Below are positions 25,266 through 34,936 of a stretch of DNA of 64,000 nucleotides, piece after piece. Location of the stretch: positions 1 through 64,000 of the forward strand of contig CACYCZ010000016.1 in the NCBI GenBank assembly GCA_902773055.1, read 5' to 3'. Source of the stretch: an uncultured Bacteroidales bacterium (GTDB lineage Bacteria; Bacteroidota; Bacteroidia; Bacteroidales; Bacteroidaceae). The notes under the pieces are model-generated. The model worked only from the letters and a program-made list of their open reading frames with translations, did no database searches and had not been told where the DNA came from. How positions within the stretch are numbered: position 1 is the stretch's first letter; the number at the start of each line of letters is the position of its first letter. Position numbers and translations under genes: made by a program.

Positions 25266-26414
25266 TTATTTAAGTTCTACAAACGGATTCTCCTGATTGC
25301 CGGTCCACTTATACAGACGCAAGTCGCAATATTGCACCTTATTCTTGGTCTTGCCGTTGTTGGAAATATAATAGTATCCCTGGCCGAGGCTCTCTATGCC
25401 CGTATCGGCCTTGGCATTCCATCCGCGTATGCCCGTGCGGGCATCCTTCATACCATCATCAGCCAGTGTCAGCACCAGCCCTTTCTGCACGGGGTCAAAG
25501 CCTTTCAGCACATCCTTGCGGGCTGCCACCTTGCCATCAATGGCAAAGAGGGAATAATTGGGGAATGCCGGTTTCTTGCCGTTATACACACCGAGCAGCC
25601 AATAGCCCTTGTAGGCATCATACTCCATATTCTGCACACCCCAGTTGGTGTTGCCTGTATAGGCAAAGAAATATTTGTCAGCCTTCTTGGGGCCATACTT
25701 GTGGAAAGATGTCAGGGGCCGTGCCTTAGCCTCCAGTTTGGCAGGGTCATACTGCAGCAGCACCTGATAGTCGTTGTCGGCACGGTTGACGTCGCTGTAT
25801 ATGCCCAGTGCCACGTTGAGGACCTTCTTGCCTGAAGTCTTGCCAAACTGCGGACCCACGGAGACGCCGTCTATACCGCTGCAGCCATATTTGTGGTCAT
25901 AGGTCTGGCCTGCGTTGCGCACCTTGCTCTCATACATGTCCACAACCTCCTTAAGATAAGCAGCCTTCAGCACGCCGCCCGTTGCGGCCTCAATGTCGGG
26001 ACGGGTTATCTTGCGGGTGTCAAATATTCCGATATAGAACGAGTTGGCCCTTGACTTGGCGGCAGCGCCTGAGATTCCCTGACCAATGGCGTCATCCTTA
26101 TACTCCATGGAGCCATACAGCTTGCCTGTCTCTGCGTCCAGTTCAATACATCCCAAGTGGCAGGTCAGACCTACCACGGAGCCCAGCAGACGTCCCTCGT
26201 AATCGGTCTTGATGAGACTGGTCGTAAAGGAAAAATAAACGCACTTGTTCTTTACATCTACAGCTACGCCCTGAACATGGTGTTTACCTATTTCATAATA
26301 CACGCGCGAGGGCAGCTTGCCAAACGGGGTGTCCACCCAGGTCATTTCACTCTTAGCCTGACCGGCCAATGCACTCAGTGCCACAAGGGCAACCATCATA
26401 AATCTACGAATCAT
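25266..26414 (-). CDS. secreted protein of unknown function, possible beta-propeller
   Basis: I do not recognise this 382-residue protein. It has a signal peptide (about 1-20) and repeated short units such as VAVDVKNKCVYFSF, GCIELDAETGKLYGS and MEYDAYKGYWLLGVYNG, each a likely four-stranded blade, which suggests a beta-propeller. Its stop is 7 bp before the tandem SGNH hydrolase start, so it may recognise or process the same substrate. A TAATTTTG promoter element lies at 26445-26452 on the minus strand. Confidence 0.7.
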   Translation of the reverse strand: MIRRFMMVALVALSALAGQAKSEMTWVDTPFGKLPSRVYYEIGKHHVQGVAVDVKNKCVYFSFTTSLIKTDYEGRLLGSVVGLTCHLGCIELDAETGKLYGSMEYKDDAIGQGISGAAAKSRANSFYIGIFDTRKITRPDIEAATGGVLKAAYLKEVVDMYESKVRNAGQTYDHKYGCSGIDGVSVGPQFGKTSGKKVLNVALGIYSDVNRADNDYQVLLQYDPAKLEAKARPLTSFHKYGPKKADKYFFAYTGNTNWGVQNMEYDAYKGYWLLGVYNGKKPAFPNYSLFAIDGKVAARKDVLKGFDPVQKGLVLTLADDGMKDARTGIRGWNAKADTGIESLGQGYYYISNNGKTKNKVQYCDLRLYKWTGNQENPFVELK

Positions 26415-26538
26415 ATGTTCAATATTTTATATTCACTTTAGCACAAAATTACTTCATTTTGCGGAAAGAGCACCATATTGCCCTAAGAAAAAACAGACTG
26501 CAGGGCGACGGCATGATATCTTCATCCCGATAAAGTTT

Positions 26539-26622
26539 ATGTTCCCCGTCGCTGAACGTATGTTTACCGATGCTGAACGTACATTCACCGACGGTAAACA
26601 TACGTTCAGCATCGGGGAATAT
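26539..26622. repeat. family 1 repeat array, copy B (4 x 21 bp)
   Basis: Units are at 26539-26559, 26560-26580, 26581-26601 and 26602-26622. Units 1 and 2 differ from copy A by only one and two bases. It lies upstream of the propeller-SGNH operon, 125 bp before its start codon. Confidence 0.9.
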
Positions 26623-26758
26623 AAAATATCCCGGGGAATTGCAGGATTTCTGACACCCCGGCATAAACTTTCTCACGCAGGGACACAGCATCAACCCCGC
26701 CACAGTAGTTTCAGGACAATTCCTATACGGATACCCGTGAAAGCTGTAACCGGTCAGG

Positions 26759-26803
26759 ATACAGATGCGGGGACCGGCATTGTGCCGCCCCCCGCATCTG
26801 TAT
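26759..26803 (-). terminator. long hairpin after the OmpA lipoprotein gene
   Basis: A perfect 14-bp stem (26759-26772 with 26790-26803) lies 18 bp past the OmpA stop. There is no U-run on either strand, so it may protect the mRNA 3' end rather than terminate. Confidence 0.55.
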
Positions 26804-26820
26804 TTAGGAATATCTATATC

Positions 26821-27714
26821 CTACATATTCGCACCCGATGTTTCAGGGGCTTCCTCTATCAGGTCCATGAACTGGTCAAGTTTCGGCGTAATGATAATCT
26901 GGGTGCGGCGGTTACGCTGCTTGCCTATTTCGGAGCTGTTGCTGGCCACGGGATTATATTCGCCACGACCGCCGGCAGTGAGCCGCTGAGGATCTACGCC
27001 ATACTCATTCTGCAAGGCCTGCACGACTGACGATGCACGCAGACAGCTCAAATCCCAGTTGTTACGGATATTGGGGCGCGAGATAGGCACATCGTCGGTA
27101 TTGCCTTCTATCAACACTTCATACTCCTTATAGTCCTTGATGATCTTGGCTATCTTGCTCAGGGTTTCACTTGCACGCGAATTGATTTCATAGCTGCCCG
27201 ACTTGTAGAGCATGTTGTCGGCAAGCGAGATATATACAACACCCTTCAGCACCTGGACATCAACCTCCTGCTTCTCGGCATTGGTCAGCGAGCGGGTCAG
27301 GTTGTTGGTCAGAACGATGTTGAGTGAGTCACTCTTATCCTTGGCCTCAACCAACTGCTTGATAAAGCGGTTGGACGCATTGATTTCATCCACCAGTTTG
27401 GAAATATTCACATTACCCTGGGAATTCTGCTGCAGGCTCTTGTCCAGGGAACCCTGCAAATCCTTGTATGCCTGCTTCAGTTCTGCATTGCGCTTCTTCT
27501 CGGCATCAAGCAAATCCTGAAGGCTCTTGATACTGGCGCCTTTCTCTGTCAGTTTTATCTGGCAACTGTTGTTCTCTTCCTTCAGAGAGGCTATCTCCGA
27601 TTTCAAGGCATCGTTTTCAGACCTCAGAGCCTGAAACTCCTTCTTGCTTATGCAACTGCTGGTGAACCCAACCGTCACCGCGATGGCAAAAAGCCATAGA
27701 TTCTTCTGTTTCAT
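26821..27714 (-). CDS. OmpA-family lipoprotein with coiled coil
   Basis: The protein of 297 residues has a lipoprotein signal (FTSSC, Cys21), a long coiled coil (about 25-130, FQALRSENDALKSEIASLKEEN) and a C-terminal OmpA peptidoglycan-binding domain (about 165-280: YEVLIEGNTDDVPIS, NWDLSCLRASSVVQAL, GGRGEYNPVASN, RNRRTQIII). It probably anchors the outer membrane to the cell wall. It is a single-gene unit. Confidence 0.9.
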   Translation of the reverse strand: MKQKNLWLFAIAVTVGFTSSCISKKEFQALRSENDALKSEIASLKEENNSCQIKLTEKGASIKSLQDLLDAEKKRNAELKQAYKDLQGSLDKSLQQNSQGNVNISKLVDEINASNRFIKQLVEAKDKSDSLNIVLTNNLTRSLTNAEKQEVDVQVLKGVVYISLADNMLYKSGSYEINSRASETLSKIAKIIKDYKEYEVLIEGNTDDVPISRPNIRNNWDLSCLRASSVVQALQNEYGVDPQRLTAGGRGEYNPVASNSSEIGKQRNRRTQIIITPKLDQFMDLIEEAPETSGANM

Positions 27715-28169
27715 AATTCTTTACTCTTTTCAGCAATACTCCCTGCCGGGGAAGCAATGCCCGTTAATCTGCTGCGAAAGTAAGACTTTCACCTTTTATC
27801 TTCCAAATAAAATGAACGAAAAAATGTGATATTATTCATTTGCTAACATTTCAACTGCCGTTTTTCATATTTATTAATGATTCATCCATCTGGGAACATC
27901 ATTTTTTAACGCACTTCCTCAGGCAAGAAGGCTGCCTGGTCATGGCCGGTCAGGACGATGCGCCCTGCCACGACCTGCTAAGGGTGAAGAGCCGGACATC
28001 CTCAGCAAAAGGAAAGATATACGTTCACACAGGGGAAAGTCAGGAAAAACAATGGCACCCCTCATCCGTAGATTTTATCCTGTCCGGGAGAAAAGGCACG
28101 GCAGCAACAAGACTTTTCTCCAGATTTTTTGCGTACTTTTGCGGCAACAGAAGAAAACAGGAATACAAC
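27715..28169. other. gene-free stretch between OmpA lipoprotein and transglutaminase-like gene
   Basis: The frame of the next gene stays open back to 27840, but that part is not protein-like and a TACTTTTG promoter element lies at 28134-28141, so I treat it as non-coding. A possible minus-strand promoter for the OmpA gene (TACTTTCG) lies near 27780. No repeat is seen. Confidence 0.55.
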
Positions 28170-29408
28170 ATGGAACCAACAACCGACAAACCTGCCAAGA
28201 CGGGCATCGTCAGGATTCAGATTACCATCAAACGACGGGAACTGATACTGTTGCTCGCAGCAGCCATCTTGATATACGCCGGCCATGCCCTCTACAAACA
28301 CGTCTTCAACAACACCGACGTGGAAGTCACCGATGCCCTGGCCGGCAACATCTTTCCGTCACAGATTATTGCCACAGCGACAGCCGACAACAATATCATC
28401 CTCCCCATTGACACCCCTTTCATAGGCAATGCCCAGAACCCGATTGCCGTCAGGATAAAGTCGCGTCACAAAAACTCAAAAGTGCGTATAGAAATAGCCG
28501 AAACGCCTTTTTCACGCCACTCTGTCTCAGAATTCGTACTCCCCGAAGCATGGACAGAATATACCGTATACCCCGACATTGTATGGAACTACGATGCCCT
28601 GCGGCAGAACGCCCAGCCTACCCCGGTAAGCATAGTCATCCAGACCAGCCTCAACGGCAGCCATCTGCAGCAGTCGCTGAGAACCATGTCCATGAGAAGC
28701 ATCAATGAATGTATGCTGGGGTACTACCATTTACAGGGCAGACGCCGCAAGGAATTCATCAATACCCGCCTGCTCTTTGCTGCCTACGTCAACGAAGACA
28801 ACCCTCAGATTGACGGCATCCTCAGGGAAGCCCTCAGTACCCGCATCGTCAACCGCTTCCTGGGATATCAGCGCGATTCGGCCACCGTCATCAATCAGGT
28901 ATATGCCTTGTGGAACGTCCTGCAACGGAGGCATTTCAAGTACAGTTCCATATCCAACAGCAGCATGTCGAGCAACATGGTATTCGCCCAGCGCGTACGC
29001 ACCTTTGACGATGCCATGAAGTCATCGCAGATAAACTGTGTTGACGGCAGTGTGCTCCTGGCCTCCCTCATGCGCGCCATCAACATAGAGCCCATACTGG
29101 TCAGACTGCCCAGCCACATGTTCGTAGGATTCTATACCGACCGCCAGCACAAGAACAAGACCTTTCTGGAAACAACCATGATAGGCGACGTCAACCTGGA
29201 CGACTACTTCCCGGAAGAAAACCTGGACTCTACCCTGCAGGGACTGACCCAGAACCAAGCATCCCGCATAACCTTTGAGAAATCAATGCAGTATGCCAAC
29301 CGCCAATACCTCAGGCACCGGGAGAAACTGGCGACACAAAGTGTGGGATACATGTATCTCGAAATAACCAATGAGATACGTAAAAAGATACAACCTATCG
29401 GGAAGTGA
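28170..29408 (+). CDS. inner-membrane-anchored transglutaminase-like protein
   Basis: The protein of 412 residues has one N-terminal membrane segment (about 24-40) and a periplasmic part. The C-terminal half has the transglutaminase-like triad pattern: Cys290 in QINCVDGSVLLASLMRAIN, His316 in LPSHMFVGFY and an acidic residue near 334 (FLETTMIGD). Members include proteases and peptide ligases; many bacterial ones are uncharacterised. The ATG at 28170 follows a promoter element by about 30 bp. The stop abuts the convergent dus stop with no gap. Confidence 0.75.
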   Translation: MEPTTDKPAKTGIVRIQITIKRRELILLLAAAILIYAGHALYKHVFNNTDVEVTDALAGNIFPSQIIATATADNNIILPIDTPFIGNAQNPIAVRIKSRHKNSKVRIEIAETPFSRHSVSEFVLPEAWTEYTVYPDIVWNYDALRQNAQPTPVSIVIQTSLNGSHLQQSLRTMSMRSINECMLGYYHLQGRRRKEFINTRLLFAAYVNEDNPQIDGILREALSTRIVNRFLGYQRDSATVINQVYALWNVLQRRHFKYSSISNSSMSSNMVFAQRVRTFDDAMKSSQINCVDGSVLLASLMRAINIEPILVRLPSHMFVGFYTDRQHKNKTFLETTMIGDVNLDDYFPEENLDSTLQGLTQNQASRITFEKSMQYANRQYLRHREKLATQSVGYMYLEITNEIRKKIQPIGK

Positions 29409-30338
29409 CTACACGGAGAAGATATCGTCCACCGCTGACAGATAGTTGCGCAGCGAGCCGCTCTTCATAACCTTCTTATATTGTTTCTTTGCCAGATTAG
29501 CTTTCTGATATTCCCAGAAAACGTGCATCTGGACCAATAACTGCGAGTCATTGGGAAACTTGTTCCGGTTGAACGCCAGCATCTGCTCATGCAACCTCCG
29601 GAAAACATCCAGGCGGGCAGCCTCGGGCCACGCCTCGCCCGACTTGTACTCGGCACCCATAGACGGACGAGCCAGCAGGCCGCGACCTACCATCACTCCC
29701 TGTAACTGAGGAAAACGCTTTTCCAGGCTGGCAATGTCGGCCGGCGACATAATGTCACCGTTATATACAACAGGATGGACACACTGGTCGCAAAAGCTGC
29801 CAAACATATTCATATCAACATCGCCGGCATACTGCTGGCTCGCAGTGCGCGGATGCATGATGACACGGGTAAGCGTCATGGCATTCAATATAGGCAGTAT
29901 GATGCGCCAATCTTCAGCGGAGTCCACCCCAAGACGCATCTTGACAGAAAATTTCACATCAGGACGCCGTTCCATTTCCTTAGCCAGCGCAGCCAAACCA
30001 TCGGCATCGGTCAGCAAGGCACTCCCCCGATGCCGTTTCATCTGCATCGGAGCCGGACAACCCATATTAAGATTTATCTCCTCATAACCCTCATTCTGCA
30101 AAATATCACACAAGCAGGCCAACTCGTCAACATTGCCGGCAATGACCTGAGGCACCAATGGCAATGACTGATTGTTTTCCCTCATGACATCACGACGGTC
30201 CTTGTTACGCAGCGTTCCCTTTTCCCATCTGACAAACGGGGCATAATAGGCATCCACACCACCGACGACATCATGGTGAATCCTGCGATACATATATTCT
30301 GTATAACCCTGCAACGGAGAAAAGAGAACAGGTAACAT
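29409..30338 (-). CDS. dus: tRNA-dihydrouridine synthase
   Basis: The protein of 309 residues is an FMN TIM-barrel enzyme that reduces uridines in the tRNA D-loop. It has the start FSPLQGYTEYMYR, the active cysteine Cys94 in NMGCPAPMQMKRHRGSALL, VKMRLG, IMHPRTASQ and NGDIMS, all typical. The ATG at 30338 is preferred; an in-frame GTG at 30353 would add five residues but overlaps a TACTTTTG promoter-like element. Confidence 0.93.
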   Translation of the reverse strand: MLPVLFSPLQGYTEYMYRRIHHDVVGGVDAYYAPFVRWEKGTLRNKDRRDVMRENNQSLPLVPQVIAGNVDELACLCDILQNEGYEEINLNMGCPAPMQMKRHRGSALLTDADGLAALAKEMERRPDVKFSVKMRLGVDSAEDWRIILPILNAMTLTRVIMHPRTASQQYAGDVDMNMFGSFCDQCVHPVVYNGDIMSPADIASLEKRFPQLQGVMVGRGLLARPSMGAEYKSGEAWPEAARLDVFRRLHEQMLAFNRNKFPNDSQLLVQMHVFWEYQKANLAKKQYKKVMKSGSLRNYLSAVDDIFSV

Positions 30339-30912
30339 GGCGCAAAAGTACACAAATCATTCATTTCGACCCCTACGGCAAATACATAAAATTTTACGTT
30401 CAATGCTATTCCATCCCTCCTGTTGCAGTAAGTGGAGAGAGCCCCCGTGCGCAAAAGAATGCGGACCTCGACGACTTGCGCAAGCACGGCGGAAGCCCTT
30501 TGAGTTACGCATGAAGGGTATTCATGAAAGGTTACAAGGGAAGGACATACAGCTGCGACCTGTAAGACGACGAGTTGGAGAATGACAGCACGGACAGCAT
30601 CACTTTCTTCCTGCCGCTCAAATGCAACCAGTGATATAACAGCAAGCGGCAACCCGCCATCCACTTAAATCTGCATCGGGAAAATTAAAGCCATGCCCGG
30701 CACAAAAACAAAGCGACAGACAGGAGAAGCATCTCTCCGGCAAAAAGAAAAAAAGGACAGAGAATACATTTTTTTTATTTTTTTTTGAAAAAGAAATTGT
30801 CATTTAGAAAAAATACCGTACCTTTACAACGCATATTCTCGTGTAACGGGGATTCACATTCTTAAACCCCAAGGGAAAAAATAAATATAATAACAAAATA
30901 ATAACACAGACA
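30339..30912. other. gene-free stretch, possible gene remnant and A/T-rich leader
   Basis: The part at 30400-30660 has higher GC and broken short frames, for example a stretch reading DDELENDSTDSITFF between stops near 30575-30630, so it may be a decayed gene. The part from 30750 is strongly A/T-rich with a TACCTTTA promoter-like element near 30819, and forms the leader of the fasciclin gene. Confidence 0.45.
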
Positions 30913-32997
30913 ATGAAAGTTAATTTTCTGAAAATCAATTTGAAGAAAGCGTTGCCAATATGCTTGGCAGCATTTGCCGCTTTCCAGATGTCTTGTAAGG
31001 ATTCCGTAGATACCAGCGATATCTACACCTTCACAGGACAGACAGCGACAGATTACATTAACGCAGACTCCTCTCTGACGTTATTCAGTAAAATTCTGAC
31101 GAAAGCAAAAGTCTCCCAGAACTCACAGAGTTACACAGATGCCCTGCTTTCTGCACGTGGTAACTACACCATTTTTGCACCTACGGATGAAGCTGTAAAG
31201 CAGTATCTTGATTCCATCTACGCTTCTACAGACTGGAACATTGACACCATGTCAGAGTCATACGCCAGCACAATGATCCAAAACTGTATCATTGACCATG
31301 GAAACCTGGATGCCCTCCTGACTTCCGATTTCCCCGAGACCGGTGCTATTACTCAGGCTACCCTGAACGACCGCCATATCATGGTATCCTATGGTACAAC
31401 CGAGACAGGTAAATATCAGGTCACACTGAATGGTAAATCCCATATCACCATTCCTGACATTGAGGTAACCAATGGTTACATTCACATTGTCGACAAGGTG
31501 CTTTCACCATCCATCTCCGACCTCTGCGCACTGATCGGCGAAGCTGGCAACATGCACATCTTCTACTGGCTGCTGAAAGAAACCTCATGGGGTGACTCCA
31601 TCATCAAATACCGTGACGAGCAATATGAACTCTATTCTGATGAAGAAAAGAAAAACGAAGCATACTTCTTAAGCTATGTCACTCCTCCTCACAGATACTA
31701 CGGCTACATGGCATTTATCGAGCCCGACAGCGTATTTGAAAGAGAATGGGGCATCGTACCTGTCATGGATAAGGACGTAATGACAAATGCAGCAGAAATC
31801 AAAGCTATCATCAACGAGAAATGCCGCGCAGCATACCCCAAAGCCACATCCGATGACTGGAAGAGCATGGACAATGCTGTCAACCAATTCGTAAGCTACC
31901 ACCTTGTACCATTCAAGGAACCATACAACTGGCTTATCCGTCACGGTGACGAGCTCGGCTACAACACTGACCTCCCCGACGTACTGACAATGGACTTGTG
32001 GACATACTTCCACACAATGGGTAAGCCCAACCGTCTGTTCAAGATCACACACCGCGCCAAGGATGCACTCTACTACATCAACCGCAAGGCATACTACAAC
32101 AATGCATTCGACGGTGACATGAAGGAAACATCCGTAGCAGAACCGGGTATCATCCTGCACCCAACTAATGGCGAATATGAGAACAACGCCCTCAACGGCT
32201 ATTACTGGCCTATTGACGACATCCTTCTCTATACCGACTATACAAGAGATGCTGTATTGAACGAACGCATCCGCTACAACATTGCCCAATACTTCCCTGA
32301 AATGATGAGCAATGACCTTCGTACCGGTATTACAAAATCTCTTCACTACTACATCCCTCACAACCCATATCCATATGTTGACAACCTGGACAACAGGAAA
32401 GCCGATACCGACTATCGTACACCTATCAATGCCAGTGCATCAGGATGGTGCGGTATTGAAAGTGACCAGTTTGCCTTCGAAAACAACTTTGACATAACCC
32501 TCAAGCTTATGCCTGTTCCTTTTGCAGGTATATGGGAACTTCGTTGGTTCGTATCCAACATTGCATCACGTGGTATCGTACAGGGTTACTTCGGAACAAA
32601 TCCTGCCAACTTGGTTGCAACAGGTATTCCATTTGATATGCGACTTCTGGGTACAAACCCACGTATCGGTTCTATCGTTGACACATCTCTGGGCTACGAC
32701 TCTGTTCTGTGTATCGAGAACGACCGTCTGATGCGTAACCACAACTACATGAAGCACTGCCGTACATACTGTAAGAACTACTTCGGACAGGCTCACCAAT
32801 GGTCACAGTCTCTGCGTAACCGTGCAGAATCACTGCGTCTGCTCATCTATCGCGGTTACATGGAGCCGGAAACTACATACTATCTGAGAATGAAGACCAT
32901 GTTGGACAATCCTTCCGCATACTTGTTCGGCGATGGTATCGAACTCGTTCCAAAGAATGTATACGACAACCCGTACCGTACCGAAGATGTCTGGTAA
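30913..32997 (+). CDS. fasciclin-domain surface lipoprotein
   Basis: The protein of 694 residues has a lipoprotein signal (FQMSC, Cys28). A fasciclin domain spans about 40-195 (LFSKILTKAKVS, NYTIFAPTDEAVKQYL, GYIHIVDKVL). A second, divergent one spans about 200-340 (MHIFYWLLKETSWGD, AVNQFVSYHLVPF). The C-terminal half has no motif I recognise. Such lipoproteins often accompany SusC/SusD loci, but no such gene is next to it. Its codons favour GGT, CGT and GTT more than its neighbours, as in highly expressed genes, and it has its own leader and strong terminator. Confidence 0.85.
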   Translation: MKVNFLKINLKKALPICLAAFAAFQMSCKDSVDTSDIYTFTGQTATDYINADSSLTLFSKILTKAKVSQNSQSYTDALLSARGNYTIFAPTDEAVKQYLDSIYASTDWNIDTMSESYASTMIQNCIIDHGNLDALLTSDFPETGAITQATLNDRHIMVSYGTTETGKYQVTLNGKSHITIPDIEVTNGYIHIVDKVLSPSISDLCALIGEAGNMHIFYWLLKETSWGDSIIKYRDEQYELYSDEEKKNEAYFLSYVTPPHRYYGYMAFIEPDSVFEREWGIVPVMDKDVMTNAAEIKAIINEKCRAAYPKATSDDWKSMDNAVNQFVSYHLVPFKEPYNWLIRHGDELGYNTDLPDVLTMDLWTYFHTMGKPNRLFKITHRAKDALYYINRKAYYNNAFDGDMKETSVAEPGIILHPTNGEYENNALNGYYWPIDDILLYTDYTRDAVLNERIRYNIAQYFPEMMSNDLRTGITKSLHYYIPHNPYPYVDNLDNRKADTDYRTPINASASGWCGIESDQFAFENNFDITLKLMPVPFAGIWELRWFVSNIASRGIVQGYFGTNPANLVATGIPFDMRLLGTNPRIGSIVDTSLGYDSVLCIENDRLMRNHNYMKHCRTYCKNYFGQAHQWSQSLRNRAESLRLLIYRGYMEPETTYYLRMKTMLDNPSAYLFGDGIELVPKNVYDNPYRTEDVW

Positions 32998-33021
32998 CAG
33001 ACAATCGGCATAAATACCCGA

Positions 33022-33058
33022 ACGAGGCTCTGGAGTTCCCAGAGCCTCGTTCTTTTTT
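33022..33058 (+). terminator. strong terminator of the fasciclin gene
   Basis: A perfect 12-bp stem (33022-33033 with 33039-33050) with a 5-nt loop is followed by TCTTTTTT. Confidence 0.92.
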
Positions 33059-33060
33059 AT

Positions 33061-33095
33061 AAAAAAAGAGCTTGATACAAAAAAGTATCAAGCTC
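33061..33095 (-). terminator. intrinsic terminator of the lolD-cvfB operon
   Basis: A perfect 11-bp stem (33068-33078 with 33085-33095) around AAAAAA is followed on the minus strand by seven U (33061-33067). It is back to back with the fasciclin terminator. Confidence 0.85.
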
Positions 33096-33249
33096 ATCCC
33101 TACTTAAAACAAATGAAAAACAATCTTCATATGAAGATCTCTGAAAACCGATTCACATCGGATGAAATTATTCCATTAGCACTTTTGCTAATTAAACTTT
33201 GCAAATATAATCATTTTATTGATACAAATCAAATAAAATCTAAAAAAAA

Positions 33250-34083
33250 TTATAATAATCTTATACCAGAATCTTCTATTGACAACTTCTTCTGCCTGTA
33301 GAGCATACCCAGAGCCCTTTTGAAAGTTTTCTTACTCACAGAAAAAATACGATATATTTCATCGGGCGAAGTATGGTCTCCCACGGGCATGAAACCGCCA
33401 GCCTCAGCCAAGATAGTCAATAAACGCTCAGAAAAATCCTCCACATGAATCTGGCCGTCACCCTGAAGAGCAACGTCCAAACGCTTGTCAGGACGCACAT
33501 TCTTAATCACGGCTTTCAGGGACTCCCCTATCTTCACGGGCTGAAAGATTTCATTCTTATAGACCAAACCGACACAGGCCCCATCAACAATAACTTTGAA
33601 ACCCATTTCAGTCTGTTTCCACACCAGTATGCTTACCTGCTGCCCCTTGTGATAATTGTCAGCCTCCAACTGGAGGAATTTATCAAGTTTGGAACTGGCA
33701 ACCAACCTGCCCGTCTTATCATCAGTATAAATATATACCAGATAAGACATACCCTTCAGCATCTTCCTTTCTTGTTCTTTGAAAGGAACAAACAGGTCCT
33801 TTGTCAATCCCCAGTCAAGGAAAGCACCATAATGATTAACCCACGCAACCTTGAGAAAAGCAAACTGTCCGGCTTCAGCCAAGGGATGCTCCGTAGTTGC
33901 CACCAACCGGTCATCCTGATCATAATATATGAACACATCTACGACATCTCCGACCGAAAGGTTAGCCGGCACATACTTCTTCGGCATGAGAATTTTCTTT
34001 TCCCCTCCATCCAAATAAGCTCCGTGAAGGCTGAACTCCAGTATTGGAAGCCTATTGTAATGACCGACTTTAATATCACTCAT
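33250..34083 (-). CDS. cvfB: S1-type RNA-binding protein, CvfB family
   Basis: The protein of 277 residues has three tandem S1-like OB domains (about 1-65, 66-140, 141-215) and a winged-helix C-terminus ([30 protein letters not shown]). This is the CvfB layout. The family affects virulence factor expression in Staphylococcus; the role here is unknown. The start overlaps the end of lolD by 8 bp. Confidence 0.88.
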   Translation of the reverse strand: MSDIKVGHYNRLPILEFSLHGAYLDGGEKKILMPKKYVPANLSVGDVVDVFIYYDQDDRLVATTEHPLAEAGQFAFLKVAWVNHYGAFLDWGLTKDLFVPFKEQERKMLKGMSYLVYIYTDDKTGRLVASSKLDKFLQLEADNYHKGQQVSILVWKQTEMGFKVIVDGACVGLVYKNEIFQPVKIGESLKAVIKNVRPDKRLDVALQGDGQIHVEDFSERLLTILAEAGGFMPVGDHTSPDEIYRIFSVSKKTFKRALGMLYRQKKLSIEDSGIRLL

Positions 34084-34783
34084 CTGAATTAGAATTTACA
34101 ATATTATCTTCGGACGGCTGTTTTAATTTATCGTCAAAGACCAATCCGTCTTTCATATATATAGTCCTATCTGTCAGGGAAGCGAGTTGCTCATCGTGAG
34201 TCACAATCACAAAGGTCTGTTTCATTTCATCTCTCAGCCTGAAGAACAATTGGTGCAGTTCCGTCTTATTATGCGTATCCAAACTGCCAGAAGGCTCATC
34301 GGCCAGTATCACTGACGGATGATTTACCAGCGCCCGTGCGACAGCCACGCGTTGGTTTTCACCTCCTGACATCTGTTTAGGCCTATGCCCAGCCCTGTCG
34401 GCGAGCCCCATAAAGTCTAAAAGCTCCATGCCACGACTGCGGGCTTCCTTTTCAGACATTCCGGCAATAAATGCAGGAATCATCACATTTTCCAACGCCG
34501 AAAACTCAGGCAGCAACTGGTGAAATTGGAATACAAAACCTATCTCCCTGTTACGAAAACGGGCCAGGGCATTGTCTTTCAAAGCAAACACATCCTGGCC
34601 ATCAAAGAAAACGGAGCCACCATCAGGCTTATCCAATGTACCGACAATCTGCAACAAAGTTGTTTTGCCGGCACCGCTCGGTCCTACTATGCTCACGACT
34701 TCCTGCTTTCCTATATGCAAGTTTATTCCTTTGAGCACCTGAAGAGAGCCAAAACTCTTTATAATATTCTTTACTTCTATCAT
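34076..34783 (-). CDS. lolD: lipoprotein-release ABC transporter ATP-binding protein (LolD)
   Basis: The protein of 235 residues has Walker A GPSGAGKT, the LolD/MacB-type [16 protein letters not shown], signature [15 protein letters not shown] and Walker [13 protein letters not shown] with THD. It should energise lipoprotein release from the inner membrane; the LolC/E partners are not in the window. Co-translated with cvfB. Confidence 0.88.
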   Translation of the reverse strand: MIEVKNIIKSFGSLQVLKGINLHIGKQEVVSIVGPSGAGKTTLLQIVGTLDKPDGGSVFFDGQDVFALKDNALARFRNREIGFVFQFHQLLPEFSALENVMIPAFIAGMSEKEARSRGMELLDFMGLADRAGHRPKQMSGGENQRVAVARALVNHPSVILADEPSGSLDTHNKTELHQLFFRLRDEMKQTFVIVTHDEQLASLTDRTIYMKDGLVFDDKLKQPSEDNIVNSNSDE

Positions 34784-34936
34784 AAATCTTATTACATATT
34801 TAAATAGAGCGCTACGCCCTATCGTGCAAAGTTATCCAATATTTTTCATACTGCAATTTTTCAATTCAAATTACAATCATATTCTCAGAAAGTTCTAATT
34901 TTGCATTAAGATTTTAACCCTCTATATTTAACACAA

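Larger units (their letters stand above)
26415..26820. other. gene-free stretch with repeat array and hairpin
   Basis: This 400-bp stretch holds the minus-strand promoter element of the propeller-SGNH operon (26445-26452), family 1 repeat copy B (26539-26622) and a long hairpin (26759-26803). I see no gene. Confidence 0.7.

Noticed and set aside
27840-28169. 110-codon extension of the transglutaminase-like gene
   Set aside because: The sequence is not protein-like, has no membrane or signal pattern, and a promoter element lies at 28134-28141.
33113-33301. 62-codon frame after the fasciclin terminator
   Set aside because: It overlaps the end of cvfB on the other strand, sits beyond two terminators and has A/T-driven composition.
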